From assembly GCA_945979635.1 (NCBI GenBank), contig CAMFPZ010000042.1, positions 1-7,309 of the forward strand: a stretch of DNA of 7,309 nucleotides, in the 5' to 3' direction. The notes under the pieces were generated by a model that did no database searches, had not been told where the DNA came from, and worked only from the letters and a program-made list of their open reading frames with translations. A program made the translations under genes and the position numbers. Of the stretch, positions 1 through 6,637 are shown piece by piece. How positions within the stretch are numbered: position 1 is the stretch's first letter; the number at the start of each line of letters is the position of its first letter. The stretch is from an uncultured Eubacterium sp. (GTDB lineage: Bacteria; Bacillota; Clostridia; Oscillospirales; Acutalibacteraceae).

Positions 1-2
1 TT

Positions 3-1211
3 ATTATTGGTGCGGGAGCCGCAGGCCTTCTTGTAGCGGCCCAAGCCGCAAAGCGAGGACTCGATGTTACAATTGTTGAACGAAATTCCCGTCCCGCCCG
101 AAAGGTTATGATAACAGGCAAGGGTAGATGCAATGTTACCAATGCTTGCTTTGAAATTGATGAGCTGATTTCCAATATACCACGAAATCCCAGATTTATG
201 TATTCGGCATTTAGTGCATTTATGCCATATGACACTATTGCATTTCTAAATGAAATGGGTGTGGAAACGAAAATAGAACGGGGAAATAGAGTTTTTCCGG
301 CTTCCGATAAGGCGGTTGATGTTGTCGATGCCCTTGTGAAAAACGCAAGACAGAGCGGAGCGAAATTTGTTCGGGGTTGTGTTAGCTCCTTTAATTTGGA
401 AAACGGAATTATTAAATCTGCCGTTTTTGATGACGGAGCAGTTATTGAGGGTGATGCATTCGCTGTTTGTACAGGCGGAGCCAGCTATACCTCAACAGGC
501 TCTGACGGAATAGGATATGAGCTTGTAAAAAGCGTCGGTCATACTATAACCGAGCTGAAGCCGTCCCTTGTTTCGCTTGTGGCCGGTAACGGATTTATTC
601 CTGCTCTTCAGGGACTTTCGCTTAGGAACGTTTCAATTAAGCTTTTCGAAAACGAAAAGGAAATCTACTCCGATTTCGGTGAAATGCTCTTTACTCATTA
701 TGGCGTCAGCGGACCTATTATTCTTTCTGCGTCTGCTCATATAAGAAATACCGATAAATATCGCTACAAAATCAGCATTGATTTGAAGCCGGCACTCGAT
801 TTTGCCGCTCTCGATAAGCGTATTCAACGCGACTTTTCGGAGTATGCAAATAAGGATTTCATAAATTCCTTGGACAGGCTTTTGCCTAATAAGCTTATTC
901 CTGTTATGGTAAAGCGATCGGGAATTCCTGCCTCTCAAAAGGTTAATCAAATTACAAGAGAACAAAGGCATACCCTAGTTGATCTGTTTAAGAATTTTGT
1001 TGTTGATATCCAAGGATTCAGACCGCTTAATGAGGCGATTGTAACCTCCGGCGGTGTAAGCGTAAAGGAGATTAACCCAAAGACCATGCAGTCGAAATTG
1101 GTCGAAAACCTCTATTTTGCAGGTGAGATTATTGATGTTGATGCGTATACAGGCGGATTTAATTTGCAAATTGCATTTTCAACCGGTTTCCTGTGCGGAA
1201 ATAATATTTGA
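3..1211 (+). CDS. HI0933/YhiN-family FAD-dependent oxidoreductase, 5' end cut by window
   Basis: Predicted cytosolic flavoprotein of the HI0933/YhiN family, often labelled 'aminoacetone oxidase family' or 'BaiN-like'; the physiological substrate is not settled. The frame is open from base 3. The first visible residues, IIGAGAAG, are the dinucleotide-binding GxGxxG loop, and the acidic residue ending the second strand is seen in TIVERN (about visible residue 26). The family hallmark GKGRCNVTN lies at about residues 39–47. The C-terminal FAD-contacting segment (LYFAGEIIDVDAYTGGFNLQ) lies near the end. The 402 visible residues nearly match the usual 400–425, so only a handful of N-terminal residues are missing. 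The ATG at 108 is not the start, because it would delete the FAD-binding loop. It is followed after 19 nt by cmk, and this pairing recurs in Clostridia. The family call is secure; the reaction is not. Confidence 0.93.
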   Translation: MIGAGAAGLLVAAQAAKRGLDVTIVERNSRPARKVMITGKGRCNVTNACFEIDELISNIPRNPRFMYSAFSAFMPYDTIAFLNEMGVETKIERGNRVFPASDKAVDVVDALVKNARQSGAKFVRGCVSSFNLENGIIKSAVFDDGAVIEGDAFAVCTGGASYTSTGSDGIGYELVKSVGHTITELKPSLVSLVAGNGFIPALQGLSLRNVSIKLFENEKEIYSDFGEMLFTHYGVSGPIILSASAHIRNTDKYRYKISIDLKPALDFAALDKRIQRDFSEYANKDFINSLDRLLPNKLIPVMVKRSGIPASQKVNQITREQRHTLVDLFKNFVVDIQGFRPLNEAIVTSGGVSVKEINPKTMQSKLVENLYFAGEIIDVDAYTGGFNLQIAFSTGFLCGNNI

Positions 1212-1230
1212 CTGAACAAGGAGAATTTAT

Positions 1231-1890
1231 ATGATAAATGTAGCTATTGACGGACCTGCCGGAGCAGGCAAGAGCACAATCGCAAAGGCTGCAGCCAAGG
1301 AATTGAGCTATATCTATGTTGATACAGGAGCTTTGTATCGTGCTATTGCGTATAATGCAGTGAAAAACGGAGTTATTGATAACGAAAATGCAGTCATTTC
1401 CATGCTTAATTCAACCAAGCTTGAACTAAAATATATTGATGGCGTACAGGCTGTTTTCCTAAACGGAGAGGATGTTTCTGCGTTTATTCGCACTCCTGAA
1501 ATTTCTATGGGAGCAAGTAGGGTTTCCGCTATTCCTGCGGTAAGAGCATTTCTTTTGAGTCTCCAGCAGGAAATTGCGGCAAAAAATAATGTTATTATGG
1601 ACGGCCGTGATATTGCAACCGTTGTTCTCCCTAATGCTGATGTAAAAATCTTTCTTTTTGCTTCTGCCGAATGTCGTGCAGAGCGTAGATATAAGGAGTT
1701 AATTGAGAAGGGTGAGAATGTAAAATATGAGGATGTGCTGGATGATGTGAATCAGCGTGACTATCAGGATTCTCATAGAGAAATAGCCCCTCTAAAGCCG
1801 AGCGAGGACTCAATTATGCTTGACACATCTGCAATTGGTCTTCAGGAATCTATTGATTTGGTAATAAATACAATTAAGGAGAGAATATAG
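1231..1890 (+). CDS. cmk: Cytidylate (CMP/dCMP) kinase
   Basis: Cytosolic nucleoside monophosphate kinase that transfers phosphate from ATP to CMP or dCMP, feeding CTP, dCTP and CDP-lipid synthesis. At 219 residues it has normal length. Visible motifs: P-loop GPAGAGKST (residues 8–16), DTGALYR (31–37), the CMP-binding insert with FLNGEDVSAFIRTPE (about 76–90), DGRDIATVV (124–132; many relatives have Gly where this has Ala129), the Arg-rich lid ECRAERRY (147–154), and the QRDYQDSHREIAPLKPSEDS region (175–194) with the conserved RD and DSxR residues. The ATG has a strong AAGGAG at 1218–1223, 7 nt upstream. It precedes plsC by 2 nt and ispH-rpsA by one gene, in line with the widespread cmk–rpsA linkage in bacteria. 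I am confident of the function. Confidence 0.97.
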   Translation: MINVAIDGPAGAGKSTIAKAAAKELSYIYVDTGALYRAIAYNAVKNGVIDNENAVISMLNSTKLELKYIDGVQAVFLNGEDVSAFIRTPEISMGASRVSAIPAVRAFLLSLQQEIAAKNNVIMDGRDIATVVLPNADVKIFLFASAECRAERRYKELIEKGENVKYEDVLDDVNQRDYQDSHREIAPLKPSEDSIMLDTSAIGLQESIDLVINTIKERI

Positions 1891-1892
1891 CT

Positions 1893-2543
1893 GTGAAAGA
1901 ATTTGATTATTCAACCATTCATCATTATAAATTGTATGGATTTGTGAAAACTGTTTTTACACCTCTCGTTAAGCTTGTTTATAGGCTAGAGAGCAAGGGA
2001 ATAGAGAATATTCCTCAAAAGGGTACAAAGTATATTGTTGCTATTAACCACACCTGTGCTCTCGACCCGATTTTCGCTGCCGCACCGAAGCAGGTGCCGA
2101 CGCTTCATTTTATGGGAAAAGCAGAGTTGTTTAAGAATCCCTTGTCTGCTTGGTTTTTGACACATATGTATTCGTTTCCTGTAAGACGAGGCAAGGGCGA
2201 CAAAGCCGCTATCGAATACGGTGAGAAGATTATCAACGAAGGTCATGTTATGGCAATATGCCCGGAGGGTAAGCGAATTAAGGATAAAGACGGAAAACCT
2301 CAAAAGGCGAAGGCAGGAGTTGCCCTTATTGCAAAAGCAACCGATGCTGCCGTGCTTCCTGTTGCGATTTGCTGTAAGGGTAAAATCAAGCCGTTCAAAA
2401 AGGTTATAGTTTCTTACGGAAAGCCTCTGACTCCGGAGGAAATGGGATTTTATAACGAGGATTTCGGAAGAAAAGAAATTTCAAACGCAGCCGGTATGGT
2501 TATGGATAGAATCACCGAGCTTTGGGAGGCAGAGGTTAAGTGA
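1893..2543 (+). CDS. plsC: PlsC-family 1-acyl-sn-glycerol-3-phosphate acyltransferase
   Basis: Probable membrane-associated acyltransferase that acylates lysophosphatidic acid to phosphatidic acid in phospholipid synthesis. The 216 residues show the four family blocks: catalytic NHTCALD (52–58, the NHx4D motif with His53 and Asp58), acyl-acceptor block FPVRRG (95–100), CPEGKR (123–128), which corresponds to the usual FPEGTR, and VLPVAI (154–159). A mildly hydrophobic N-terminal stretch (about 14–30) could lie on the membrane. The Thr-to-Lys and Phe-to-Cys changes in block III are mild departures from the common consensus. The start is GTG at 1893. Its ribosome binding site, AAGGAG at 1876–1881, sits inside the last codons of cmk, 11 nt away. 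The gene ends by overlapping the next start. Exact acyl-donor preference cannot be read from the sequence. Confidence 0.92.
   Translation: MKEFDYSTIHHYKLYGFVKTVFTPLVKLVYRLESKGIENIPQKGTKYIVAINHTCALDPIFAAAPKQVPTLHFMGKAELFKNPLSAWFLTHMYSFPVRRGKGDKAAIEYGEKIINEGHVMAICPEGKRIKDKDGKPQKAKAGVALIAKATDAAVLPVAICCKGKIKPFKKVIVSYGKPLTPEEMGFYNEDFGRKEISNAAGMVMDRITELWEAEVK
2524..2529 (+). promoter_or_regulatory. Ribosome binding site fixing the GTG start of ispH-rpsA
   Basis: GGGAGG lies 10 nt before the GTG at 2540, inside the end of plsC. The start and the plsC stop share the four bases GTGA (2540–2543), which suggests translational coupling. The protein begins MKKEIILAKTAGFCFGV from this codon, the expected IspH N-terminus, so the start is well supported. 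Confidence 0.8.
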
Positions 2544-4639
2544 AGAAAGAGATAATTCTTGCAAAAACGGCAGGCTTTTGTTTTGGAGTTGACAGAGCGG
2601 TTAATCTTGTTTATGAGCTTGTCGAAAAGGGCGAGAAGGTTTGCACCCTCGGTCCGATTATACATAATGCCCAGCTTGTAGGGGATTTAGAGAGTAGGGG
2701 AGTGAAAATTATTGATGATATATCCCAAGCTCCACAGGGTTATACCATCGTTGTTCGTACTCACGGAGTAGAAAAAGAGGTTATTGACGAGCTTGATAGG
2801 AATAAAATAGTTTATGTAAATGCGACCTGTCCGTTTGTAACTAAAATTCATAATATAATAAAAAAACAGGATGATGAAACCGTTGTGCTTATTGCAGGAG
2901 ATAGTAATCATCCCGAGGTAAAGGGAATTCGCTCTTTTTGTAAGGCGGAATCATATGTCTTCAAAAATGAGGATGAGTTGCTCGAAATACTGGATAAACA
3001 TAGTGATTTGGCTGAAAAATCCGTTATTTGTGTTTCGCAAACCACTTTTTCACTCAAAGAGCAAAAAAAATGCAAAAAAATATTGAAAAAGGTATGTACA
3101 AATTGTAAAATTTTTGATACAATATGTAATGCGACATCAGATAGACAGTCCGAAGCAGACGAAATTTCGAAAAAAGCGGATGCAATGCTGATTATCGGAG
3201 GTCGCCATTCATCAAACACCTGTAAGCTGAAGGATACTTGTACGGCTAATTGTCCGTCGTTCCTTATCGAAACGGCAGATGAGCTGTCTTCGCTCAATCT
3301 TGATGATTATAGAGTGATTGGTGTGACTGCAGGGGCTTCGACACCTGCGTTAATAATCAAGGAGGTACTCAAATCCATGTCCGAAGAAATTAAAGAAAAG
3401 GAAGTTGAAACAACTTCAGCCGTAACTGAAGAAGTTGTGGAGACAGCAGAAACCGCTGATAAGGCTGCACAGCCTGCTGTCAAAGCATCTGCTGATGGTG
3501 AGGCGTCCTTTGAAGAATTGCTTAACGAATCTTTTAAGGAAAATGAAAACAGCAAGGTAGTAACAGGTACAGTAGTAAGAATCACTCCTACCGAAGTATT
3601 TGTTGATGTACCGGGCAGAAAGCAAACAGGAGTTGTAGCTTTCGAAGACCTTTCATCCGGCACTATCTCAAAGTGCGAGGATGAGGTTAGCGTTGGCGAC
3701 CAAATCCAGCTTGTTATTATGAAAACTGATGACCAGGACGGCGTTCTTAAATTATCAAAGCGTTTATATGACGCGGTAAAGGGTTGGGACGAAATCGTAG
3801 CTGCAAAGGAAGCTGATGAAGTCCTTGAAGGCGAGGTTACTGCAATTATTCGCGGCGGCGTTCTTATCAGTGCAAAGGGAACTAGAGTATTTGTTCCTGC
3901 ATCTCTTACAGGTGTTCCCAGAAATCAAGAGCTGGATGTATTAAAGGGAGCAACAGTAAAGTTCAAGATTATCGACATTAACCCTGCTCGTAGAAGAGCT
4001 GTCGGCTCAATTAAGGTTGTTGCCGATGCAGAGAGAAAAGAAAAGCAAGAAGCTCTCTGGGCTACTCTTCACGAGGGTGACAAGATTACAGGTACTGTTA
4101 AGTCACTTACCTCTTATGGTGCATTCGTAGACCTTGGCGGTATTGACGGTATGGTACATATTTCAGAGCTTTCATGGTCAAGAATTAAGCACCCATCAGA
4201 GGTCGTTAAGGTTGGCGATACTGTTGAGGTAACAATTAAGGCTCTTGACGAAGAAAACAAGAAGATTTCTCTTGGCTTCAAGAATATTGAGGATAACCCA
4301 TGGGAAATCCTTAAGAACAACTATCCTGTCGGCTCTGAAGTAGATGCAAAGATTGTTTCATTCGCAACCTTCGGTGCGTTTGCAAATATTCTTCCTACAA
4401 TTGATGGTCTTATTCATATCAGCCAGATTTCCTGGGATAGAATCAAGACACCTCAAGATGCCCTTAAGATTGGCGATGAGGTTAAGGCAAAGATTATCGA
4501 CATCGACTTTGATAAGAAGAGAGTTTCTCTTTCAATCAAGGAGCTTCTCGAAAAGCCTGAAGAGGTTATCGAAGAGCTTGCAGACGCTCCTGCCGCTGAA
4601 GAGGCTGCTGAAGCACCTGCCGAGGAAGATGCTGAATAA
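2540..4639 (+). CDS. ispH: Fused IspH (HMBPP reductase) – ribosomal protein S1
   Basis: Bifunctional protein of 699 residues, an architecture known across Clostridia. Residues 1–280 are IspH (LytB), the [4Fe-4S] enzyme that reduces HMBPP to IPP and DMAPP at the end of the MEP pathway. All three cluster cysteines are present (Cys14, Cys97, Cys196), with substrate residues His42, His75, His124, Glu126, Thr168, Ser225, Asn226 and Ser267. Residues 281–335 form an acidic, Ala/Glu/Thr-rich linker ending in an S1-like SFEELLNESF. Four S1 RNA-binding repeats follow (about 336–407, 427–495, 512–582, 597–668), the last two with GAFVDLGGIDGMVHIS and GAFANILPTIDGLIHIS cores. The tail (671–699) is Ala/Glu-rich. 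The GTG start overlaps the plsC stop by 4 nt, with GGGAGG at 2524–2529. Ile codon ATA occurs ten times in the IspH half and never after it. The S1 half may also be translated separately (see the internal site at 3359). Confidence 0.97.
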   Translation: MKKEIILAKTAGFCFGVDRAVNLVYELVEKGEKVCTLGPIIHNAQLVGDLESRGVKIIDDISQAPQGYTIVVRTHGVEKEVIDELDRNKIVYVNATCPFVTKIHNIIKKQDDETVVLIAGDSNHPEVKGIRSFCKAESYVFKNEDELLEILDKHSDLAEKSVICVSQTTFSLKEQKKCKKILKKVCTNCKIFDTICNATSDRQSEADEISKKADAMLIIGGRHSSNTCKLKDTCTANCPSFLIETADELSSLNLDDYRVIGVTAGASTPALIIKEVLKSMSEEIKEKEVETTSAVTEEVVETAETADKAAQPAVKASADGEASFEELLNESFKENENSKVVTGTVVRITPTEVFVDVPGRKQTGVVAFEDLSSGTISKCEDEVSVGDQIQLVIMKTDDQDGVLKLSKRLYDAVKGWDEIVAAKEADEVLEGEVTAIIRGGVLISAKGTRVFVPASLTGVPRNQELDVLKGATVKFKIIDINPARRRAVGSIKVVADAERKEKQEALWATLHEGDKITGTVKSLTSYGAFVDLGGIDGMVHISELSWSRIKHPSEVVKVGDTVEVTIKALDEENKKISLGFKNIEDNPWEILKNNYPVGSEVDAKIVSFATFGAFANILPTIDGLIHISQISWDRIKTPQDALKIGDEVKAKIIDIDFDKKRVSLSIKELLEKPEEVIEELADAPAAEEAAEAPAEEDAE
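3359..3379 (+). promoter_or_regulatory. Possible internal ribosome binding site and ATG at the IspH/S1 junction
   Basis: AAGGAGGT at 3359–3366 is an almost complete match to the Shine-Dalgarno consensus. It lies in frame, 10–11 nt before an ATG (3377–3379, Met280). Initiation there would give a 420-residue S1 with the acidic linker as its N-terminus and no IspH. The match also encodes the ordinary IspH C-terminal residues Lys-Glu-Val, so chance is possible. The sequence match is seen directly; use as a start is inference. Confidence 0.4.
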
Positions 4640-4654
4640 TTCCTAATAATTAAT

Positions 4655-4697
4655 GGGTACTGTGAATTTGCTGATTCACAGTACCCTTTTTTATTTT
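4655..4697 (+). terminator. Strong rho-independent terminator after ispH-rpsA
   Basis: A perfect 13-bp stem (GGGTACTGTGAAT at 4655–4667 pairing with 4674–4686) closes a 6-nt loop and is followed by a T-rich run, TTTTTTATTTT (4687–4697). It begins 15 nt after the ispH-rpsA stop and fills the gap between two converging genes. The T run overlaps the stop and last codons of the minus-strand gene. Read from the minus strand, the same hairpin is followed by ATTAATTATT, a weaker tail, so bidirectional use is possible but less convincing. Confidence 0.93.
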
Positions 4698-6625
4698 GAA
4701 CCTATTATCTTGTGAAATACTTTATGAAATCCGAATCTTATTGACTGTGCAAAGGCTATTGAAGTTGTCTTTGAAGGGATTAGGGTTCGAATTTCCTTTT
4801 TTGTAGTTTTGTAAAACTCTTCAATAAAATTCGGCTTTCCCTCAACTATGCCCGTGATTGCGTTTTCCTTGCAGATTTCATAGAACTCATCGAGTGCCTT
4901 CAGTCTGCCTTTTGTATCAAACGAAAATTTCTTCGCCTTGACATACAAGATTCCAAGCTTTTCCCGTCTTACTCTTTCGGTCAATTCTTCATTATCCTTT
5001 ACTGCGTTTAGTGCTTCGTCGAGGATATTTGCATATTCCTTTAAGCACCTGTCGGATAAATATCCAGCTCTGTATGCATCGGGCTGGGCGTATATGTATA
5101 AAGGTTGTGCTGATTTTTGAATGTTTTTGTCAACGAGATTATAAAGTTTTGCAATATAATCAGCTGCTTCTTGATAGTAAACATCCAAATATTTTCTTGC
5201 TAAAGCCTCAACATTTGCCCTTTTATCCCACATTAGCTTTGAAAAAAGATATGCGTGGAGCTCGGCATCCTGTGCTCTGGTTTCATAAGCCATTTGATGG
5301 AATATTGCATATGCATTATTGTCAATGTAGAATTTATTGTTTTCCGACATACTGCGAATCAGTGGAAACGGAATAAAATACCCGTGATAATCGACATTGT
5401 AATCCCAAATCATAATGTTGTCGGCTATTTTGCTCCATTTACGCACGACATTGTGTGCATTTTTTGCCCATTTTCCGCTTGGATTTGCATAGCTTGAAGC
5501 GGCGTTTCCGGGCATTAAGCAAAGCTTAATTAAAACATTTCTTCTTGGGCGAATATGCTTTGGCGGCTTAACAGTATAGTTGTATGCCAGAGTTGATATG
5601 TAATTATTTGGAAAACGCTGTGCACATTCGTCTGCAAGACGGTTAATAAAGGTCAGCAGACTGCCCATCTGGCTTTTTTCTCGTTTGTCTATTTCGCGAC
5701 ATTTTTTACATTTGCATCCTACGCCTCTGTTTATCCAGGTGTCCATTTGGCTAACATCCCAAATATGCACTTCCGGATTTTCCTCCATTTGACGGAATAG
5801 CTTTTCGGAAATGATTTTGTAGACATCCTCGTTTGTCCAGCAAAGCTGACCGCTTACAGGTCCTTGCTTGTATACGCGTCTTCCCATATAGAACGAAAAA
5901 TATTCGGGATGCTCTTTGTAGTATTCGTCGGGAGAAATATAGTTGAATGAGCTGTGACATCCGTTGCCTAAATCGTCTGAGCCGGCACCGTTGAGTCGGA
6001 GCTTCGTGTGCCATCCCAGATAATCCTTTTTGTTGTAATGGCTAGGATCTTTTTCAGAGCTTTGCGTATATACGCTTCGCCACATAATATCCGGCTCATC
6101 TTCAATATGCACCTTGCTGAAATGAATATCCGAAAGCCTCGGAATATAGTCGCAGTCGGGTGCAGGGAACATACATCCGAGATAATTCTCCAAAAATGAA
6201 AAAATACCATTCGTAATTCCTTGTTCAAATACAGAGGAAATGCGAATGTTATTCTCGTTTATGTCAAGGACATAACCTTGACGGCTGATTTTCAAGCTTT
6301 CGTCAATCTCAAGAATAATCGCTTTTTCTCCATTGTATATTGATTTTGTTATTAATTCGGAAGAATCTCCCGTGATTTTTTCGATTGCATTTTTGAAAAA
6401 CATCGCCGAATTTTTTAACTCAACCTTGTATCTTTGTGTATAATCGTATTCGTAGCTTTCGTCGAATTCTATTTCGTCCAAATTGTCGGGATACACTATT
6501 TTCGGAAATAACAGCTTTCCGTTCTCAGCAAAGGCCACATCGTCATTCTTAATAGTTGAAATTTCCTTTGCAAGCTCTGCTTCACTATACTTTTTATTGA
6601 GCTCAATAATCGAATTAGTTTCCAT
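4691..6625 (-). CDS. DUF4838 domain protein, glycoside-hydrolase-like, apparently cytoplasmic
   Basis: 644 residues, recognised as a DUF4838 (PF16126-type) protein by the run from about residue 180 to 480. The landmarks are HPEYFSFYMGRR (239–250), a QLCWTNEDV segment (260–268), VSQMD (291–295), a CxCxxC cluster in GCKCKKCREID (303–313), STLAYNYTVKPP (344–355), IWDYNVDYHGYFIPFP (406–421) and AYLFSKLMWD (458–467). The N-terminal part, with FEQGITNGIFSFLENYLGC (133–151), resembles the non-catalytic N-terminal domains of GH20/GH67-type hydrolases. The family is thought to be carbohydrate-active, but I know of no firm activity for this type. There is no signal peptide or clear membrane segment; the N-terminus is charged. 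The C-terminus (about 625–644) is a basic, amphipathic-looking stretch. The ATG has GAGAG 9 nt upstream, overlapping the stop of the preceding phosphoesterase gene 12 nt away, so the two are probably cotranscribed. Confidence 0.85.
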   Translation of the reverse strand: METNSIIELNKKYSEAELAKEISTIKNDDVAFAENGKLLFPKIVYPDNLDEIEFDESYEYDYTQRYKVELKNSAMFFKNAIEKITGDSSELITKSIYNGEKAIILEIDESLKISRQGYVLDINENNIRISSVFEQGITNGIFSFLENYLGCMFPAPDCDYIPRLSDIHFSKVHIEDEPDIMWRSVYTQSSEKDPSHYNKKDYLGWHTKLRLNGAGSDDLGNGCHSSFNYISPDEYYKEHPEYFSFYMGRRVYKQGPVSGQLCWTNEDVYKIISEKLFRQMEENPEVHIWDVSQMDTWINRGVGCKCKKCREIDKREKSQMGSLLTFINRLADECAQRFPNNYISTLAYNYTVKPPKHIRPRRNVLIKLCLMPGNAASSYANPSGKWAKNAHNVVRKWSKIADNIMIWDYNVDYHGYFIPFPLIRSMSENNKFYIDNNAYAIFHQMAYETRAQDAELHAYLFSKLMWDKRANVEALARKYLDVYYQEAADYIAKLYNLVDKNIQKSAQPLYIYAQPDAYRAGYLSDRCLKEYANILDEALNAVKDNEELTERVRREKLGILYVKAKKFSFDTKGRLKALDEFYEICKENAITGIVEGKPNFIEEFYKTTKKEIRTLIPSKTTSIAFAQSIRFGFHKVFHKIIGSK

Positions 6626-6637
6626 TTTTTGTTTCTC

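Noticed and set aside
108..110. ATG at 108 as the start of the flavoprotein
   Set aside because: The same frame is open to base 3 and encodes the GxGxxG FAD-binding loop, so the true start lies upstream of the window.
3307..3663. Minus-strand open frames of 118 and 69 codons opposite the IspH–S1 linker
   Set aside because: They lie opposite a low-complexity Ala/Glu/Thr coding stretch, overlap each other, and show no recognisable protein motif; they are composition artefacts.
2540..4639. The IspH–S1 joining as an assembly error or novel fusion
   Set aside because: The fusion is a well-known clostridial architecture, the reading frame is continuous and both halves keep all key residues.
4344..4646. 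Plus-strand 100-codon frame inside the S1 repeats
   Set aside because: It is an out-of-frame reading of well-conserved S1 domains and runs into the terminator region, with no family resemblance.
4640..4690. Small RNA or attachment site in the convergent intergenic gap
   Set aside because: The inverted repeat is fully explained as an intrinsic terminator, with a perfect stem followed by a T run; nothing else fits in 51 nt.
5011..5497. Plus-strand frames opposite the DUF4838 gene
   Set aside because: The minus-strand frame is fully explained by conserved DUF4838 motifs; these antisense frames have odd composition and no motif.
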